Origin: Pseudomonas putida
GTDB taxonomy: Bacteria > Pseudomonadota > Gammaproteobacteria > Pseudomonadales > Pseudomonadaceae
DNA length: 64,000 nt
NCBI RefSeq assembly: GCF_028682395.1
Contig: NZ_JANHLC010000006.1
Location: forward strand, 124,001-188,000
Reading direction: 5' to 3'
The notes under the pieces were generated by a model that was not told where the DNA came from, did not search any database, and saw only the letters and a program-made list of their open reading frames with translations. Made by a program: the position numbers and the translations under genes. Positions 52,056 to 61,095 of this stretch are shown piece after piece. The first letter of the stretch is position 1; the number at the start of each line of letters is the position of its first letter.

Positions 52056-53074
52056 GATTCACCCCGCCGAGCCACCAGCACCGCTACCGGCGCCACCGCA
52101 AACGGCACCTCGGCGTGGCATTCAATACCGACAAAACCGGCTTCGCGCGCCAGCGCCTGCAAGCCGCCGGCCCCCGTGACATGCCGCCCTTGCATGCGCA
52201 TCGACAGGTAATACGGCAACACCCGCGCGGCGGCAGACGGATCGTCCGGGATCTGCGCCTGGGCGCAGACCAGCACCCCGCCGGGACGCAGGGCCGCCCG
52301 GATCCGGCCCAGGCTGGCCAACGGGTCCTGGACAAAATGCAGCACCGAGGAACACCAGATCAGGTCGAAACCTTCGCCCAATGGATCCTGATCCAGGTCG
52401 CCAGCGCGGACCCCCAGTCGCTGCTGCAAGCCGGCCTGGCGAATGTTGTCGGCGGCAATGGCAACGGTATCGGCGAAGTCAAATACCTCACCCTGCAACT
52501 GCGGATGGGCCGTGGCCAGGGCAATCGCCACCAGGCCCGGGCCACCCCCCAGGTCGAGCAGGCGCCGGGCGCCGGCAAACTCCGGCAGTTGCGCCAGCAG
52601 CGCGACGGCCAGGTCGGCCGTCACGGCACGCTGCTCCTGGGCAATCTGCACTTTCGCCGCACTGGCCCAACCCCCGGGGGCAAACCCGGCGGTCAATGGC
52701 TGGCCGCTGCTGACCTGCTCGGCCAACTGCCCGCCAAACCGGCGCAGGTTGGCCAGGCGGAACCCCCAGGCATCACCGCAGTAACGTGCCGCGCAGGTAC
52801 AGAAATACTCCTGTGCCACCGCACTATTGCAATAACGCAATGCGTCGTCGCGGTCGAGCAGTTGCATACTCCACAGCAATTCCAGCAGGTAGCCGGTATT
52901 GGCTGGATCGCTTTCCAACTGCCTGGCCAGTTCAGTGGCGCCGAGAGGCTGGCACAGGCGGTCGAACAACCGCCATTCCAATGCTACCCGCAGTGCATCG
53001 GCCCGTACCGTGGCCAGGGTCAGGTCCCAATAGGGCTGCAAGGCATGTTCGGTCATCACCCGGAGCGCGCTCAT
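52052..53074 (-). CDS. SAM-dependent methyltransferase in siderophore operon
   Basis: A 340-residue enzyme. The ATG at 53074 overlaps the receptor stop (ATGA); a much longer open frame is an antisense artefact. It has a winged-helix dimerisation domain (about 10-100) and a Rossmann SAM domain with motif I LLDLGGGPGLVAIALA and later LIWCSSVLHFVQDPLASLG, the plan of O-methyltransferases of plant/antibiotic type. Its presence between receptor and permease genes suggests modification of the imported siderophore, which is inference. Confidence 0.85.
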   Translation of the reverse strand: MSALRVMTEHALQPYWDLTLATVRADALRVALEWRLFDRLCQPLGATELARQLESDPANTGYLLELLWSMQLLDRDDALRYCNSAVAQEYFCTCAARYCGDAWGFRLANLRRFGGQLAEQVSSGQPLTAGFAPGGWASAAKVQIAQEQRAVTADLAVALLAQLPEFAGARRLLDLGGGPGLVAIALATAHPQLQGEVFDFADTVAIAADNIRQAGLQQRLGVRAGDLDQDPLGEGFDLIWCSSVLHFVQDPLASLGRIRAALRPGGVLVCAQAQIPDDPSAAARVLPYYLSMRMQGRHVTGAGGLQALAREAGFVGIECHAEVPFAVAPVAVLVARRGES

Positions 53075-55059
53075 AGCTCGACACTCACGCGCAGGCCAAA
53101 CTCGCGGGGCGGGCTGTAGACCCGCGCCGTGCCGCTCAAATACCCCACCGCGTCGTAGCGTTTGTCGGCGGCGTTGTCGACATAGGCTGCCACTTGATAG
53201 TGGGAAAAATCGTAGCCTGCCGCCAGATCGATCAGCCCGTAGCCGCCGCGCTGATATTGATTGGCCGAATCGAGGTAGGTCTTGCCCACGGCACTGACAC
53301 CGCCCTGGGCGTACCAACCCGCGTCGGCGTCATAGCGCAGTCCCAGGCGGCCCGTCAGGTCCGGGGCAAAGGGGTTGCGGTTGCCCTGATAGTCATTGGC
53401 GCCTTCGCTGAAGCGCTGGAAACGGGTGCGATTGAGCCCCAGTGCCGACTGGATACGCCAGTGCTCGCCCAGCAGATAGTCGGCCTCCAGCTCCAGTCCC
53501 GTGGAGCGGGCCGCTGCCGCATTGGTGATATACACCACGCCCGGCTGCACCAGTTGCTGGACCTGCATGTCCTTGACGTCCATCCAGTACAGCGCCGCCG
53601 AGTAGCGCAGGCGCTTGTCCGCCAGCCAGCCCTTGGCCCCGATTTCCCAGGACCGGACCTTCTCGGGGTCGTAGCCGGGATAGCCGGCGGCCGCGGAAAA
53701 TGCGTTGAACCCTCCGGCGCGGAAACCTTCGCTGTAGCTGGCATACAGCGTGGAGTCGGCCTGCCATTCATATTGCAGCGCCAGCTTGGGCGTGAAGCGT
53801 TTCCACTGCTCGCTGCGGCTCTGGCCCGAGCGCGGGGCCACACGCACCTTGTCCTGCTCCATACGGGCGCCCAGGGTCAGCGTCCAGTGCTCGGCCAGCG
53901 GCTCGATCCACTGGCCAAACAACGCGCGGGTATTACCGCCCAGATTGACTTCGGTGCGGCTCAGGCGCAGCGGCAGCTTCTGCTCGAAGGCCAGGTCGTG
54001 GTCGTCACGGTCGGCATAGGCCCCCAGCAGCCACTGGCTCTGGCGCCACTGGCCCTCCAGGCGAAACTCCTGGGACAGGGTGTTCATATGGTAGTCCCGG
54101 GCCACATGGAACAGGTCGGCGGGTTTGAAGTCGCTGTCCTGGCGGACCCGATCATAGAAGTCGTTGCGCGCAGTGATTGAGCGCAACGTCAAACCGGAGT
54201 CGAGCACGTGCTGCAGATCCAGCGACAGGCTACGCGCACTGGAATGGTTCCAGCTCGACGTACCCGATTGCACCTCGCGCCGCGAGCGATCCACTGCGCC
54301 CCAGAGCGAACCGCCATCGCGATAGTCCTGACGGCTGTAGCGCAGGCTGATGTCCGTGTTTAGGCCCGGGGTCCAGCGCAGATGCACCCGCCCCGTGTGG
54401 CGCTCACGGTCGTCGGCCTGGCCACCGCGATAGGTATTCTCGATGTAGCCATCCTGCCCATGCCATTGACCGGAAACGCCTGCGTAAAGGGTGTCGTCAA
54501 TCAGTGCCTGGCTCAATTCCAGGCCCAGGTCACGCCGCTCGCGGCTGCCCAGGCCAAGGTCGGCACGAGCCACGGGCGTGGCGTCCAGGGGCCGGGTGTG
54601 CAGGCTCAACACGCCGGCCTCGGCATTGCGCCCATAGAGGGTCGATTGCGGGCCGCGCAGGATCTCGACACGCTCGACCCCCTGCAGATTGTGGTCGAAC
54701 CCCTGGCCCATCACCGTCGGCACCCCGTCGACCAGCATCAGCACCGAGGAGGAGAATCCGGTAGCACTGGACGTCAGGCCACGCATCACCGGCAACTGGG
54801 TGCCGGACTGGCCAAAAGGCTGGAAGGTAAAACCGGGCGTCAACCGGGCCAGCTTTTCCAGATCATCGATCCCGCCATCGCGCAGCGTTTGACCGTCGAT
54901 CACCGACAGGCTGCCCGCCACCTGCTCCTGGCTCTGTTCAAGCTTGTTGGCCGTGACCCGCAGTTCCGGCAACTCGGTGGGCGCCGCCTGCGCCGCACCC
55001 GCCAGCCAGCAGCCGGCAAGCAACGTACAACCGCCAAAGGTCCGCGTATTTCTGGACAT
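53071..55059 (-). CDS. TonB-dependent siderophore receptor
   Basis: A 662-residue receptor. The ATG at 55059 follows GGGGGAGA; it gives a signal peptide (FGGCTLLAGCWLAGAAQA). A TonB box-like ELRVTA follows at once, then the plug domain (QVAGSLSVIDGQTLRDGGID, VERVEILRGPQSTLYGRNA) and a 22-strand barrel ending in a near-terminal aromatic strand (EFGLRVSVEL). A FyuA/FptA-like ligand (thiazoline or catecholate siderophore) is possible but not shown. A Fur box lies in the divergent promoter. Confidence 0.93.
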   Translation of the reverse strand: MSRNTRTFGGCTLLAGCWLAGAAQAAPTELPELRVTANKLEQSQEQVAGSLSVIDGQTLRDGGIDDLEKLARLTPGFTFQPFGQSGTQLPVMRGLTSSATGFSSSVLMLVDGVPTVMGQGFDHNLQGVERVEILRGPQSTLYGRNAEAGVLSLHTRPLDATPVARADLGLGSRERRDLGLELSQALIDDTLYAGVSGQWHGQDGYIENTYRGGQADDRERHTGRVHLRWTPGLNTDISLRYSRQDYRDGGSLWGAVDRSRREVQSGTSSWNHSSARSLSLDLQHVLDSGLTLRSITARNDFYDRVRQDSDFKPADLFHVARDYHMNTLSQEFRLEGQWRQSQWLLGAYADRDDHDLAFEQKLPLRLSRTEVNLGGNTRALFGQWIEPLAEHWTLTLGARMEQDKVRVAPRSGQSRSEQWKRFTPKLALQYEWQADSTLYASYSEGFRAGGFNAFSAAAGYPGYDPEKVRSWEIGAKGWLADKRLRYSAALYWMDVKDMQVQQLVQPGVVYITNAAAARSTGLELEADYLLGEHWRIQSALGLNRTRFQRFSEGANDYQGNRNPFAPDLTGRLGLRYDADAGWYAQGGVSAVGKTYLDSANQYQRGGYGLIDLAAGYDFSHYQVAAYVDNAADKRYDAVGYLSGTARVYSPPREFGLRVSVEL

Positions 55060-55125
55060 CGTTCTCCCCCTGATGAATATGCGCCGACCGGATGACAGTC
55101 GACCGGCAACCATGCTATTCATTAA

Positions 55126-55140
55126 TGAGAACGCTTATCA
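55126..55140. promoter_or_regulatory. Fur box in the receptor/AraC divergent promoter
   Basis: TGAGAACGCTTATCA against the 7-1-7 consensus TGATAATnATTATCA: 11 of 14 fixed positions match. It lies 67 bases upstream of the receptor and 63 bases upstream of the AraC gene, so it can repress both in iron-replete cells. Confidence 0.65.
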
Positions 55141-55202
55141 TGCATCTTCATATGCATTGAGTAGCCATTGCTATGCAATCCGCCGGACAAAGGAAGGAGC
55201 CC

Positions 55203-56156
55203 GTGTTGCCTGCTTCAGCGAAAGCCTCCCAAACGTGTCGGGTCGCCACCAGCGACGTGCGCCAGATCAGCCAGGGCGCCGACGGCTGGAGTCGCCAGCA
55301 ACTGCCGACGACCCTGGGCGACTGCTATTCGGAACACCTGAGCCTGGCGCCCGACCTGCTGCTGGTGCGTTCCCATTACCGCCCCAACCATCCCCTGCGC
55401 GAAGCCACGGCCAGCCCCCATGCACGGCAAATGTTGGTGATGACTTTCGGCCTGAGCGGCGCCTCCGGCTATCGCGGTGCCGATGGTTCGGCGGTCGCCT
55501 TCGAGGCCGGGCACACCACCATCACCGCGTTCCAGGCCAGCGATGGCGAACGCTGCTATACCGCCGACACCGAGACCCGCCAACTGCGCCTGCTGATCGG
55601 CCCGCAACTCCTGCGCAGCTATATTGGCGAGCCGCGCACGGCAGCCCTGCTCGGCAGCGGCCAGTTGCACCATCTGCAGTTTTCCCGGACCTCCCCCGCC
55701 AGCCAGGCCCTGGCCCGCGAACTCAGCCTGGGCGGCGACCGCCTGCGCCTGCATATGCGCAGCCTTGGCCTGCTGGCCGAGCAACTCGAACGGTTGAGCC
55801 CGGCGCCCACCGCGCCACAGGCAAAGTTTTCCCTGGCCGATATCGAAAAGCTCGAACGGGTCCGTCAATTGATGCTCGAACAACTCGACCAACCGCTGAC
55901 CCTGGCGTACCTGGCCGCCAGCGTCGGGTTCAACGAATGCAAGCTCAAGGAAGGCTTTCGCCATCACTACAAGACCAGCCCCTATCGCCTGCTGACCGAA
56001 CTGCGCATGCGCAAGGCCCATACCCTGCTGGAAAACGGCTGTCAGGTGGCGCAGGCCGGCTATCAGGTCGGCTATGCGTTTGCGAACAACTTCAGCGCGG
56101 CGTTCACCCGCTTCTTTGGCAAATCGCCCAAATCGGTGTTCGGCAAACGCCGATGA
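55203..56156 (+). CDS. AraC-family regulator (PchR-like)
   Basis: A 317-residue regulator. GTG at 55203 is chosen because AAGGAAGGAG directly precedes it; an ATG ten codons upstream overlaps that site. The C-terminal HTH region is LTLAYLAASVGFNECKLKEG, FRHHYKTSPYRLLTELRMRK, GYQVGYAFANNFSAAFTRFF. PchR/YbtA-type activators sense the ferric siderophore and induce receptor genes; the divergent position and shared Fur box fit that scheme. Confidence 0.9.
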   Translation: MLPASAKASQTCRVATSDVRQISQGADGWSRQQLPTTLGDCYSEHLSLAPDLLLVRSHYRPNHPLREATASPHARQMLVMTFGLSGASGYRGADGSAVAFEAGHTTITAFQASDGERCYTADTETRQLRLLIGPQLLRSYIGEPRTAALLGSGQLHHLQFSRTSPASQALARELSLGGDRLRLHMRSLGLLAEQLERLSPAPTAPQAKFSLADIEKLERVRQLMLEQLDQPLTLAYLAASVGFNECKLKEGFRHHYKTSPYRLLTELRMRKAHTLLENGCQVAQAGYQVGYAFANNFSAAFTRFFGKSPKSVFGKRR

Positions 56157-56355
56157 TGCTCGCCGCGGCCATCCCGGCCGGGCCTGGATGCTGTTCACGC
56201 TGATCAGCAGCGCCAATCTCTGGTTGATCGGCCAGGGGTTCCTGGGCAACTGATGGCTTATCCGGCCGGAACCATCTCGCCCCAGGCAAGACCGGAACAT
56301 TTGCCCCTCCCGTCCAGGCGCCTACAATGCCTGCTTTCCCCTTCCGAGCCTGAGC

Positions 56356-57222
56356 ATGGACCTGGACCTCGCCCGCACCTTTCTCGAAATCGTCCGCTGT
56401 GGCAGCCTGGCGGCGGCGGCCGAGAAACTGCATGTCACCCAGACCGCCATTACCGCCCGCGTGCACAAACTCGAGAGCCTGCTCGATGCGCGGTTGTTTG
56501 TACGCAACCGCGCCGGCGCCCGCTTGACCGCCGATGGCGAGGCCTTTGTGGTCTACGCCAACCAGCTGCTGCAAACCTGGGAAGCCGCCCGCCGCGACTT
56601 GCCATTGCCCGACGGCTTCCACACCGTGCTGCACCTGGGTAGCGAGGTCAGCCTGTACAACCCGCTGATGCTGGGCTGGATTCGCGAACTGCGCGACCAG
56701 ATCCCCAGCCACGCCCTGCGCACCGAAGTCAGCCAGGGCGACCATCTGCTGCGCCAGCTCGAACTGGGCCTGCTCGATGCCGCCCTGGTCTATCAACCGG
56801 TTTACTGGCCGGGGATGCAGGTCGAACAGTTGCTGGAGGAGAAACTGATCCAGGTGCGCCTGCCCGAACGCCCCGAACCCTATGTGTACATCGATTGGGG
56901 GGAGAGTTTTCGCCGCCAGCACGATGCCGCATTACCGGAAAGGGCCCGGGCCGCCGTAAGCTTCAATCTTGGGCCCATGGCCCTGCAATACATTCTCGGC
57001 AATGGCGGGGCCGGCTACTTCCGCACGCGGGTGGTGCAAAGCTACCTGGACAGTGGTGTGCTGGAACGGGTGCCCAAGGCGCCGGAGTTCAGCTACCCGA
57101 CCTACCTGGTCTATTCCCGCGACCGTGATTCGGCGACCCTGCAAAAAGCCTTCACGATCCTGCGCGAGCTGGTCAAGACCGAGCGCGACTGGTCCCAACG
57201 GTGGGACTCGCAACCCGCCTAG
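56356..57222 (+). CDS. LysR-family transcriptional regulator
   Basis: A 288-residue regulator with the winged HTH at residues 1-60 (DLARTFLEIVRCGSLAAAAE, KLHVTQTAITARVHKLES) and a periplasmic-binding-protein-like effector domain behind it. Target and inducer are unknown; neither neighbour is divergent, so context does not help. A bidirectional terminator follows. Confidence 0.92.
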   Translation: MDLDLARTFLEIVRCGSLAAAAEKLHVTQTAITARVHKLESLLDARLFVRNRAGARLTADGEAFVVYANQLLQTWEAARRDLPLPDGFHTVLHLGSEVSLYNPLMLGWIRELRDQIPSHALRTEVSQGDHLLRQLELGLLDAALVYQPVYWPGMQVEQLLEEKLIQVRLPERPEPYVYIDWGESFRRQHDAALPERARAAVSFNLGPMALQYILGNGGAGYFRTRVVQSYLDSGVLERVPKAPEFSYPTYLVYSRDRDSATLQKAFTILRELVKTERDWSQRWDSQPA

Positions 57223-57270
57223 ACACCCACGGCTGCCAGCCAGCCTTCGTAACGCCACACGCCAACAAAA

Positions 57271-57297
57271 ACACCCCGGCCTTACGGTCCGGGGTGT
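57271..57297. terminator. Bidirectional terminator
   Basis: ACACCCCGG and CCGGGGTGT (9-bp perfect stem, 9-base loop) between convergent LysR and MMPL genes. The minus strand has TTTTTGTT after it; the plus strand CTTTGTT. Confidence 0.85.
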
Positions 57298-57317
57298 CTT
57301 TGTTCAAGCCTCCATCC

Positions 57318-59693
57318 TTAGTGGGAGAACAGCGACCCACCCACCTTGCCCGCCAGTTTTTCGGGCTTGATCAGGAACCGCGCCAGGGCTGGCAGCAGCC
57401 ACAGGGCGCCAAACATGTTCCACAACAGCATAAAGGTCAGCATCAGGCCCATGTCCGCCTGGAACTTGATCGCCGAGAAGATCCAGGTACACACGCCAAT
57501 CGCCAGGCACAGACCGGTAAACAGCACCGCCTTACCCGTGGACTTCAGCGTCTGGTAATAGGCTTCTTGCAGCGGCAGACCGGCACGCAGGAAACTTTCC
57601 AGGCGGCTGTAGATGTAGATGCCGTAGTCCACGCCGATCCCCACACCCAACGCCACCACCGGCAGGGTCGCGACCTTGACGCCAATCCCCATAAAGGCCA
57701 TCAGGGCATTGCCCAACACCGACGTCAGGACCAGCGGCAGCACGATGCACAGCGTCGCCGCCCAGGAGCGGAAGGTGATCATGCACATGGCCGCCACGCA
57801 GATGTACACGAGGATCAGGATGGTCAGTTCCGATTCCTTGATCACTTCGTTGGTCGCCGCTTCGATCCCCGCGTTGCCGGCCGCCAGAATAAATTCCAGA
57901 CCGTCACGGTTGTGTTCCTTGGCGAACTCCTGCACCGCATGCACCGCGCGGTCGAGTGTCTCGGCCTTGTGGTCATTGAGGAAGATCAGGACCGGCGCCA
58001 GGGAACAGTTATTGTTGTACAGGCCATCGGCCCGGGCGATGGAGTTGTTCAGCACATCCGGGTTACGCGAGAGGGTTTCCCACTTCAGGTTGCCCTCGTT
58101 CATCCCCTTGATCATCTGTTTGGACACAGTCACCAGAGAAATCGCCGACTGCACGCCCTCGGTGTTCTGCATCTTCCACATCAGCTCGTCAATCGGCGCC
58201 ATGGCTTCGTAGCGCGAGCAACCCTCGGACGCGGTCTTGACCATCACCACCAGCACATCGGAGCTGGTCGAGTAGTTGTTGATGATAAAGGCGTTGTCCT
58301 TGTTGTAGCGCGAGTCCGGACGCAGCTCCGGCGCGCCCTGGTCGAGGTCGCCGATTTTCAGGTTCTGGCTGTACCAGAGGCCGCCACCGAAGGCCACTAT
58401 CGCCAGGGCGATGGAGACCGGTGCCACCTTGGGGCTGGCGAAATTGGACAGCAGGCGCCAGAACGGGTGCTCGCGGGTCGCGTCCTTCTTGCTCCGCTCG
58501 ATGGCCTTTTTGCTGATACCGACATAGGAAATCGCCACCGGCAGCAGGATCAGGTTGGTGAACACAATCACGGCCACACCGATGGAAGCACCAATGGCCA
58601 ACTCACGGATCACGCCGATATCGATGATCAGCAGGGTGATGAACCCCACGGCGTCGGCCAGGATCGCAATCATCCCCGGCAAGAACAGTTGCCGGAAGGT
58701 CCGCCGCGCCGCCGTCAGGGCGTTGTCGGCATCACTCGATTGCAGGGCGATCCCGTTGATTTTTTGCACACCGTGGGAAATACCGATGGCGAAAATCAGG
58801 AACGGCACCAGCATCGAATACGGATCCAGGCCGAAACCGAAGAAATGCATCAGCCCCAGTTGCCAGATCACCGCCACCAGCGTGGTGATCAGTACCGCAA
58901 TGGTGCTGCGGATGCACCAGGTAAACCAGTAGAGCAGGATCCAGGTGATCACGAAGGCGATGCCGAAGAACATCACCACCATGATCAGACCATCGATCAG
59001 ATCGCCGACTTTCTTGGCGAAACCGACGATATGGATCTTCACATTGGGGTTCTGTGCCTCGAACTTGTCGCGGATCTTCTCTTCAAGCTGATGGGAGAAT
59101 TTCTGATAGTCCAGCGCCACTAGCTTGCCCTGGTCTTCAGGGTCCGGGTACGCCTCCAGCAGCGGGATATCAACGATGCTCGACTTGAAGTCGTTGGCGA
59201 CCAGCCGCCCGACCTGGCCGGACTTGAGCACGTTGTTGCGCAACTCGTCGAGACTGTCGGGCGAGCCGTCGTAGCTCTGCGGGATCACTTCACCACCGGC
59301 AAAGCCTTCCTCGGTCACTTCGGTCCAGCGAACGCTGGGGCTCCACAGGGACTTGAGGCCCGAGCGGTCGACACCGGGAATGTAGAACACCTCGTCGTTG
59401 ATCTGACGCAGGGTCTCCATGTACTCCTTGGTGAAGATGTCGCCGTCCTTGGCCTCCACCGAAATACGTACGGTGTTGCCCAGGTTCGCCAGGTCATTGC
59501 GGTGCTCGAGCATCTTTTCGATAAAGGGATGCTTGAGCGGGATCATTTTTTCAAAGCTGGTGGACGGGCGGATCAGCGTCGCCTGCCAGAACAGAAAGGC
59601 ACTGACCAGCAGGCAGATCACGATCACTGCCGGGCGGTTGTTGAAAATCAGGCGTTCGAGAAACGTCGCCTTGTCCTGATGATGGTCACTCAT
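57318..59693 (-). CDS. MMPL/RND-family transporter (second copy)
   Basis: A 791-residue relative of the protein at 26321-28741, with the same plan: first helix (RPAVIVICLLVSAFLFWQAT), a periplasmic loop including FSHQLEEKIRDKFEA, six helices, a second loop and six helices with GVGIGVDYGIYIYSRLE. Ser/Lys use and several motifs differ, so it is a divergent paralogue rather than a recent duplicate. It follows its YCF48 partner by 21 bases. No DUF1302 or DUF1329 gene lies beside it. Confidence 0.9.
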   Translation of the reverse strand: MSDHHQDKATFLERLIFNNRPAVIVICLLVSAFLFWQATLIRPSTSFEKMIPLKHPFIEKMLEHRNDLANLGNTVRISVEAKDGDIFTKEYMETLRQINDEVFYIPGVDRSGLKSLWSPSVRWTEVTEEGFAGGEVIPQSYDGSPDSLDELRNNVLKSGQVGRLVANDFKSSIVDIPLLEAYPDPEDQGKLVALDYQKFSHQLEEKIRDKFEAQNPNVKIHIVGFAKKVGDLIDGLIMVVMFFGIAFVITWILLYWFTWCIRSTIAVLITTLVAVIWQLGLMHFFGFGLDPYSMLVPFLIFAIGISHGVQKINGIALQSSDADNALTAARRTFRQLFLPGMIAILADAVGFITLLIIDIGVIRELAIGASIGVAVIVFTNLILLPVAISYVGISKKAIERSKKDATREHPFWRLLSNFASPKVAPVSIALAIVAFGGGLWYSQNLKIGDLDQGAPELRPDSRYNKDNAFIINNYSTSSDVLVVMVKTASEGCSRYEAMAPIDELMWKMQNTEGVQSAISLVTVSKQMIKGMNEGNLKWETLSRNPDVLNNSIARADGLYNNNCSLAPVLIFLNDHKAETLDRAVHAVQEFAKEHNRDGLEFILAAGNAGIEAATNEVIKESELTILILVYICVAAMCMITFRSWAATLCIVLPLVLTSVLGNALMAFMGIGVKVATLPVVALGVGIGVDYGIYIYSRLESFLRAGLPLQEAYYQTLKSTGKAVLFTGLCLAIGVCTWIFSAIKFQADMGLMLTFMLLWNMFGALWLLPALARFLIKPEKLAGKVGGSLFSH

Positions 59694-59714
59694 GGAAAAC
59701 TCCCCGCCTTCTTA

Positions 59715-60767
59715 TTATTTGCCCAGCTCGGCGCCTGTTGGCGAAGCAGCGCGTACGCCACCCTGTCCGACCAGAATCAGGTTGCCATTGCCGGCATCGG
59801 TGACCGCCGACAGGGAAATCCGGTCCGGGCGGTTGAACACCGTGAAGGTCAGGCCGTTATCGGTACTGCGCACCACGCTGCCGCCGTTGCCGACGATCAC
59901 CAGTGCCCCGTCGCTTTCCAGCGTTGCACCGGACAGGCCGAATTCCAGTGCACCGCGCACCGCCTTGAGCTCGATCGGGGTCCAGGTGCTGCCGAAATCG
60001 GTGGAGCGGAACAGGTTGCCGCGCAAGCCATAGGCCAACAGGGTATTGGCCTGGCCGGTGCCGATCACGCCGAATAGCGAGCCTTCATAAGGGCCTTCGA
60101 GGCGTTCCCAGGTCTGGCCCCAGTCGGTGGAGCGGAACATGCTGCCCTGCTCGCCGACGATAAACAGTCCGGCATCCGTGACCGCATTGATCGCGTTGAG
60201 ATGGTATTGGTCGTCGTTGTGCAGGCGCTCGCTGATGTCTTCCCAGGTCTTGCCGCCGTCCAGGGTTTCCAGCAACGCGCCGTAGGCACCCACGGCAAAA
60301 CCGTGGGTGGTGTCCTTGAACCAGACATCGAGCAGGGGCGCTTCGCGCTTGAGGTCTTCGAACTGCCGGGTCCAGGTCACGCCGCCATCGCTGCTGGCGA
60401 GGATCTGCGCATCATGGCCAACGGCCCAGCCATGCTGGTCGTCGACAAAGAACACGGACGTGAGCATCTGCCGGGTCGGCACCTTGGCCTGGGTCCAGGA
60501 CTGGCCCTGGTCGTCGGAATAGAGGATATGCCCGCGATCGCCGACCACCACCAGGCGCTTGCCGGCATGGACCACGTCCAGCAGCAGGCTCTTGACGGCC
60601 CGGGGCGTTTCAATCGCATAGACCGTATCGGCAGCTGGCGTAGCCGCAGCCTGGACCGGTGCCGACAGGACCGCGACACCCAACAGCGAGAACGCTGTGG
60701 TCAGCAACGCGACCTTGCGCAGCGCCGGCGGGCGATAGGCCCTCACACCCATGACAGGCTCACTCAT
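59715..60767 (-). CDS. YCF48/BNR-repeat protein (second copy)
   Basis: A 350-residue exported beta-propeller. The ATG at 60767 is preceded by GGGGGAAAGG. The signal peptide (LLTTAFSLLGVAVLSAPVQA) starts after a 25-residue basic N-region. Blades carry Asp-box motifs (LYSDDQGQSWTQA, LASSDGGVTWTRQF, FRSTDWGQTWERL, VRSTDNGLTFTVF). It pairs with the MMPL gene as at 28.7 kb. The 328 bases upstream (60768-61095) hold its ribosome site, the pepN terminator and a GCCGCAGC/GCTGCGGC stem (61052-61073); no copy of the 18-bp operator was seen. Confidence 0.9.
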   Translation of the reverse strand: MSEPVMGVRAYRPPALRKVALLTTAFSLLGVAVLSAPVQAAATPAADTVYAIETPRAVKSLLLDVVHAGKRLVVVGDRGHILYSDDQGQSWTQAKVPTRQMLTSVFFVDDQHGWAVGHDAQILASSDGGVTWTRQFEDLKREAPLLDVWFKDTTHGFAVGAYGALLETLDGGKTWEDISERLHNDDQYHLNAINAVTDAGLFIVGEQGSMFRSTDWGQTWERLEGPYEGSLFGVIGTGQANTLLAYGLRGNLFRSTDFGSTWTPIELKAVRGALEFGLSGATLESDGALVIVGNGGSVVRSTDNGLTFTVFNRPDRISLSAVTDAGNGNLILVGQGGVRAASPTGAELGK

Positions 60768-60997
60768 AGACCTTTCCCCCATTTATTATTGTTAGGTCAC
60801 TCAGGGCCCCGTAGCGGGCATTGCCCTGGTTGCCGGATAGCGGACCGATGTCCTGAAACCTGCAATCTAGAGCCCCTTGGAAGCTGGGCTATCCTAGCCA
60901 GCTTTGGAAACGTCTGACAATCGATACGACGTTATGTTTTGTTAACCCGCAGGCGTCGGGCAGCCTCCTGAATGGTAGTGCATTCCGGCCCATGATG

Positions 60998-61021
60998 AAA
61001 AAAGGCCACTATCGTGGCCTT
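60998..61021 (-). terminator. Intrinsic terminator of pepN
   Basis: AAGGCCAC, GATA, GTGGCCTT followed by TTTT on the minus strand, about 75 bases after the pepN stop. Confidence 0.85.
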
Positions 61022-61095
61022 GAAAGAAATGACCGCCACCGCCCTTATCCCGCCGCAGCGAACGTGCTGCGGCAGGAAAAGCGGGGCCTGGGGGA

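Noticed and set aside
56154..56253. Short hydrophobic frame after the siderophore AraC gene (ends LWLIGQGFLGN)
   Set aside because: It looks like the end of a membrane protein but has no start codon with a ribosome site; a possible remnant, too short to annotate.
57201..59123. 640-codon plus-strand frame opposite the second MMPL gene
   Set aside because: His/Gln/Arg-rich shadow translation; the minus strand encodes a full MMPL protein.
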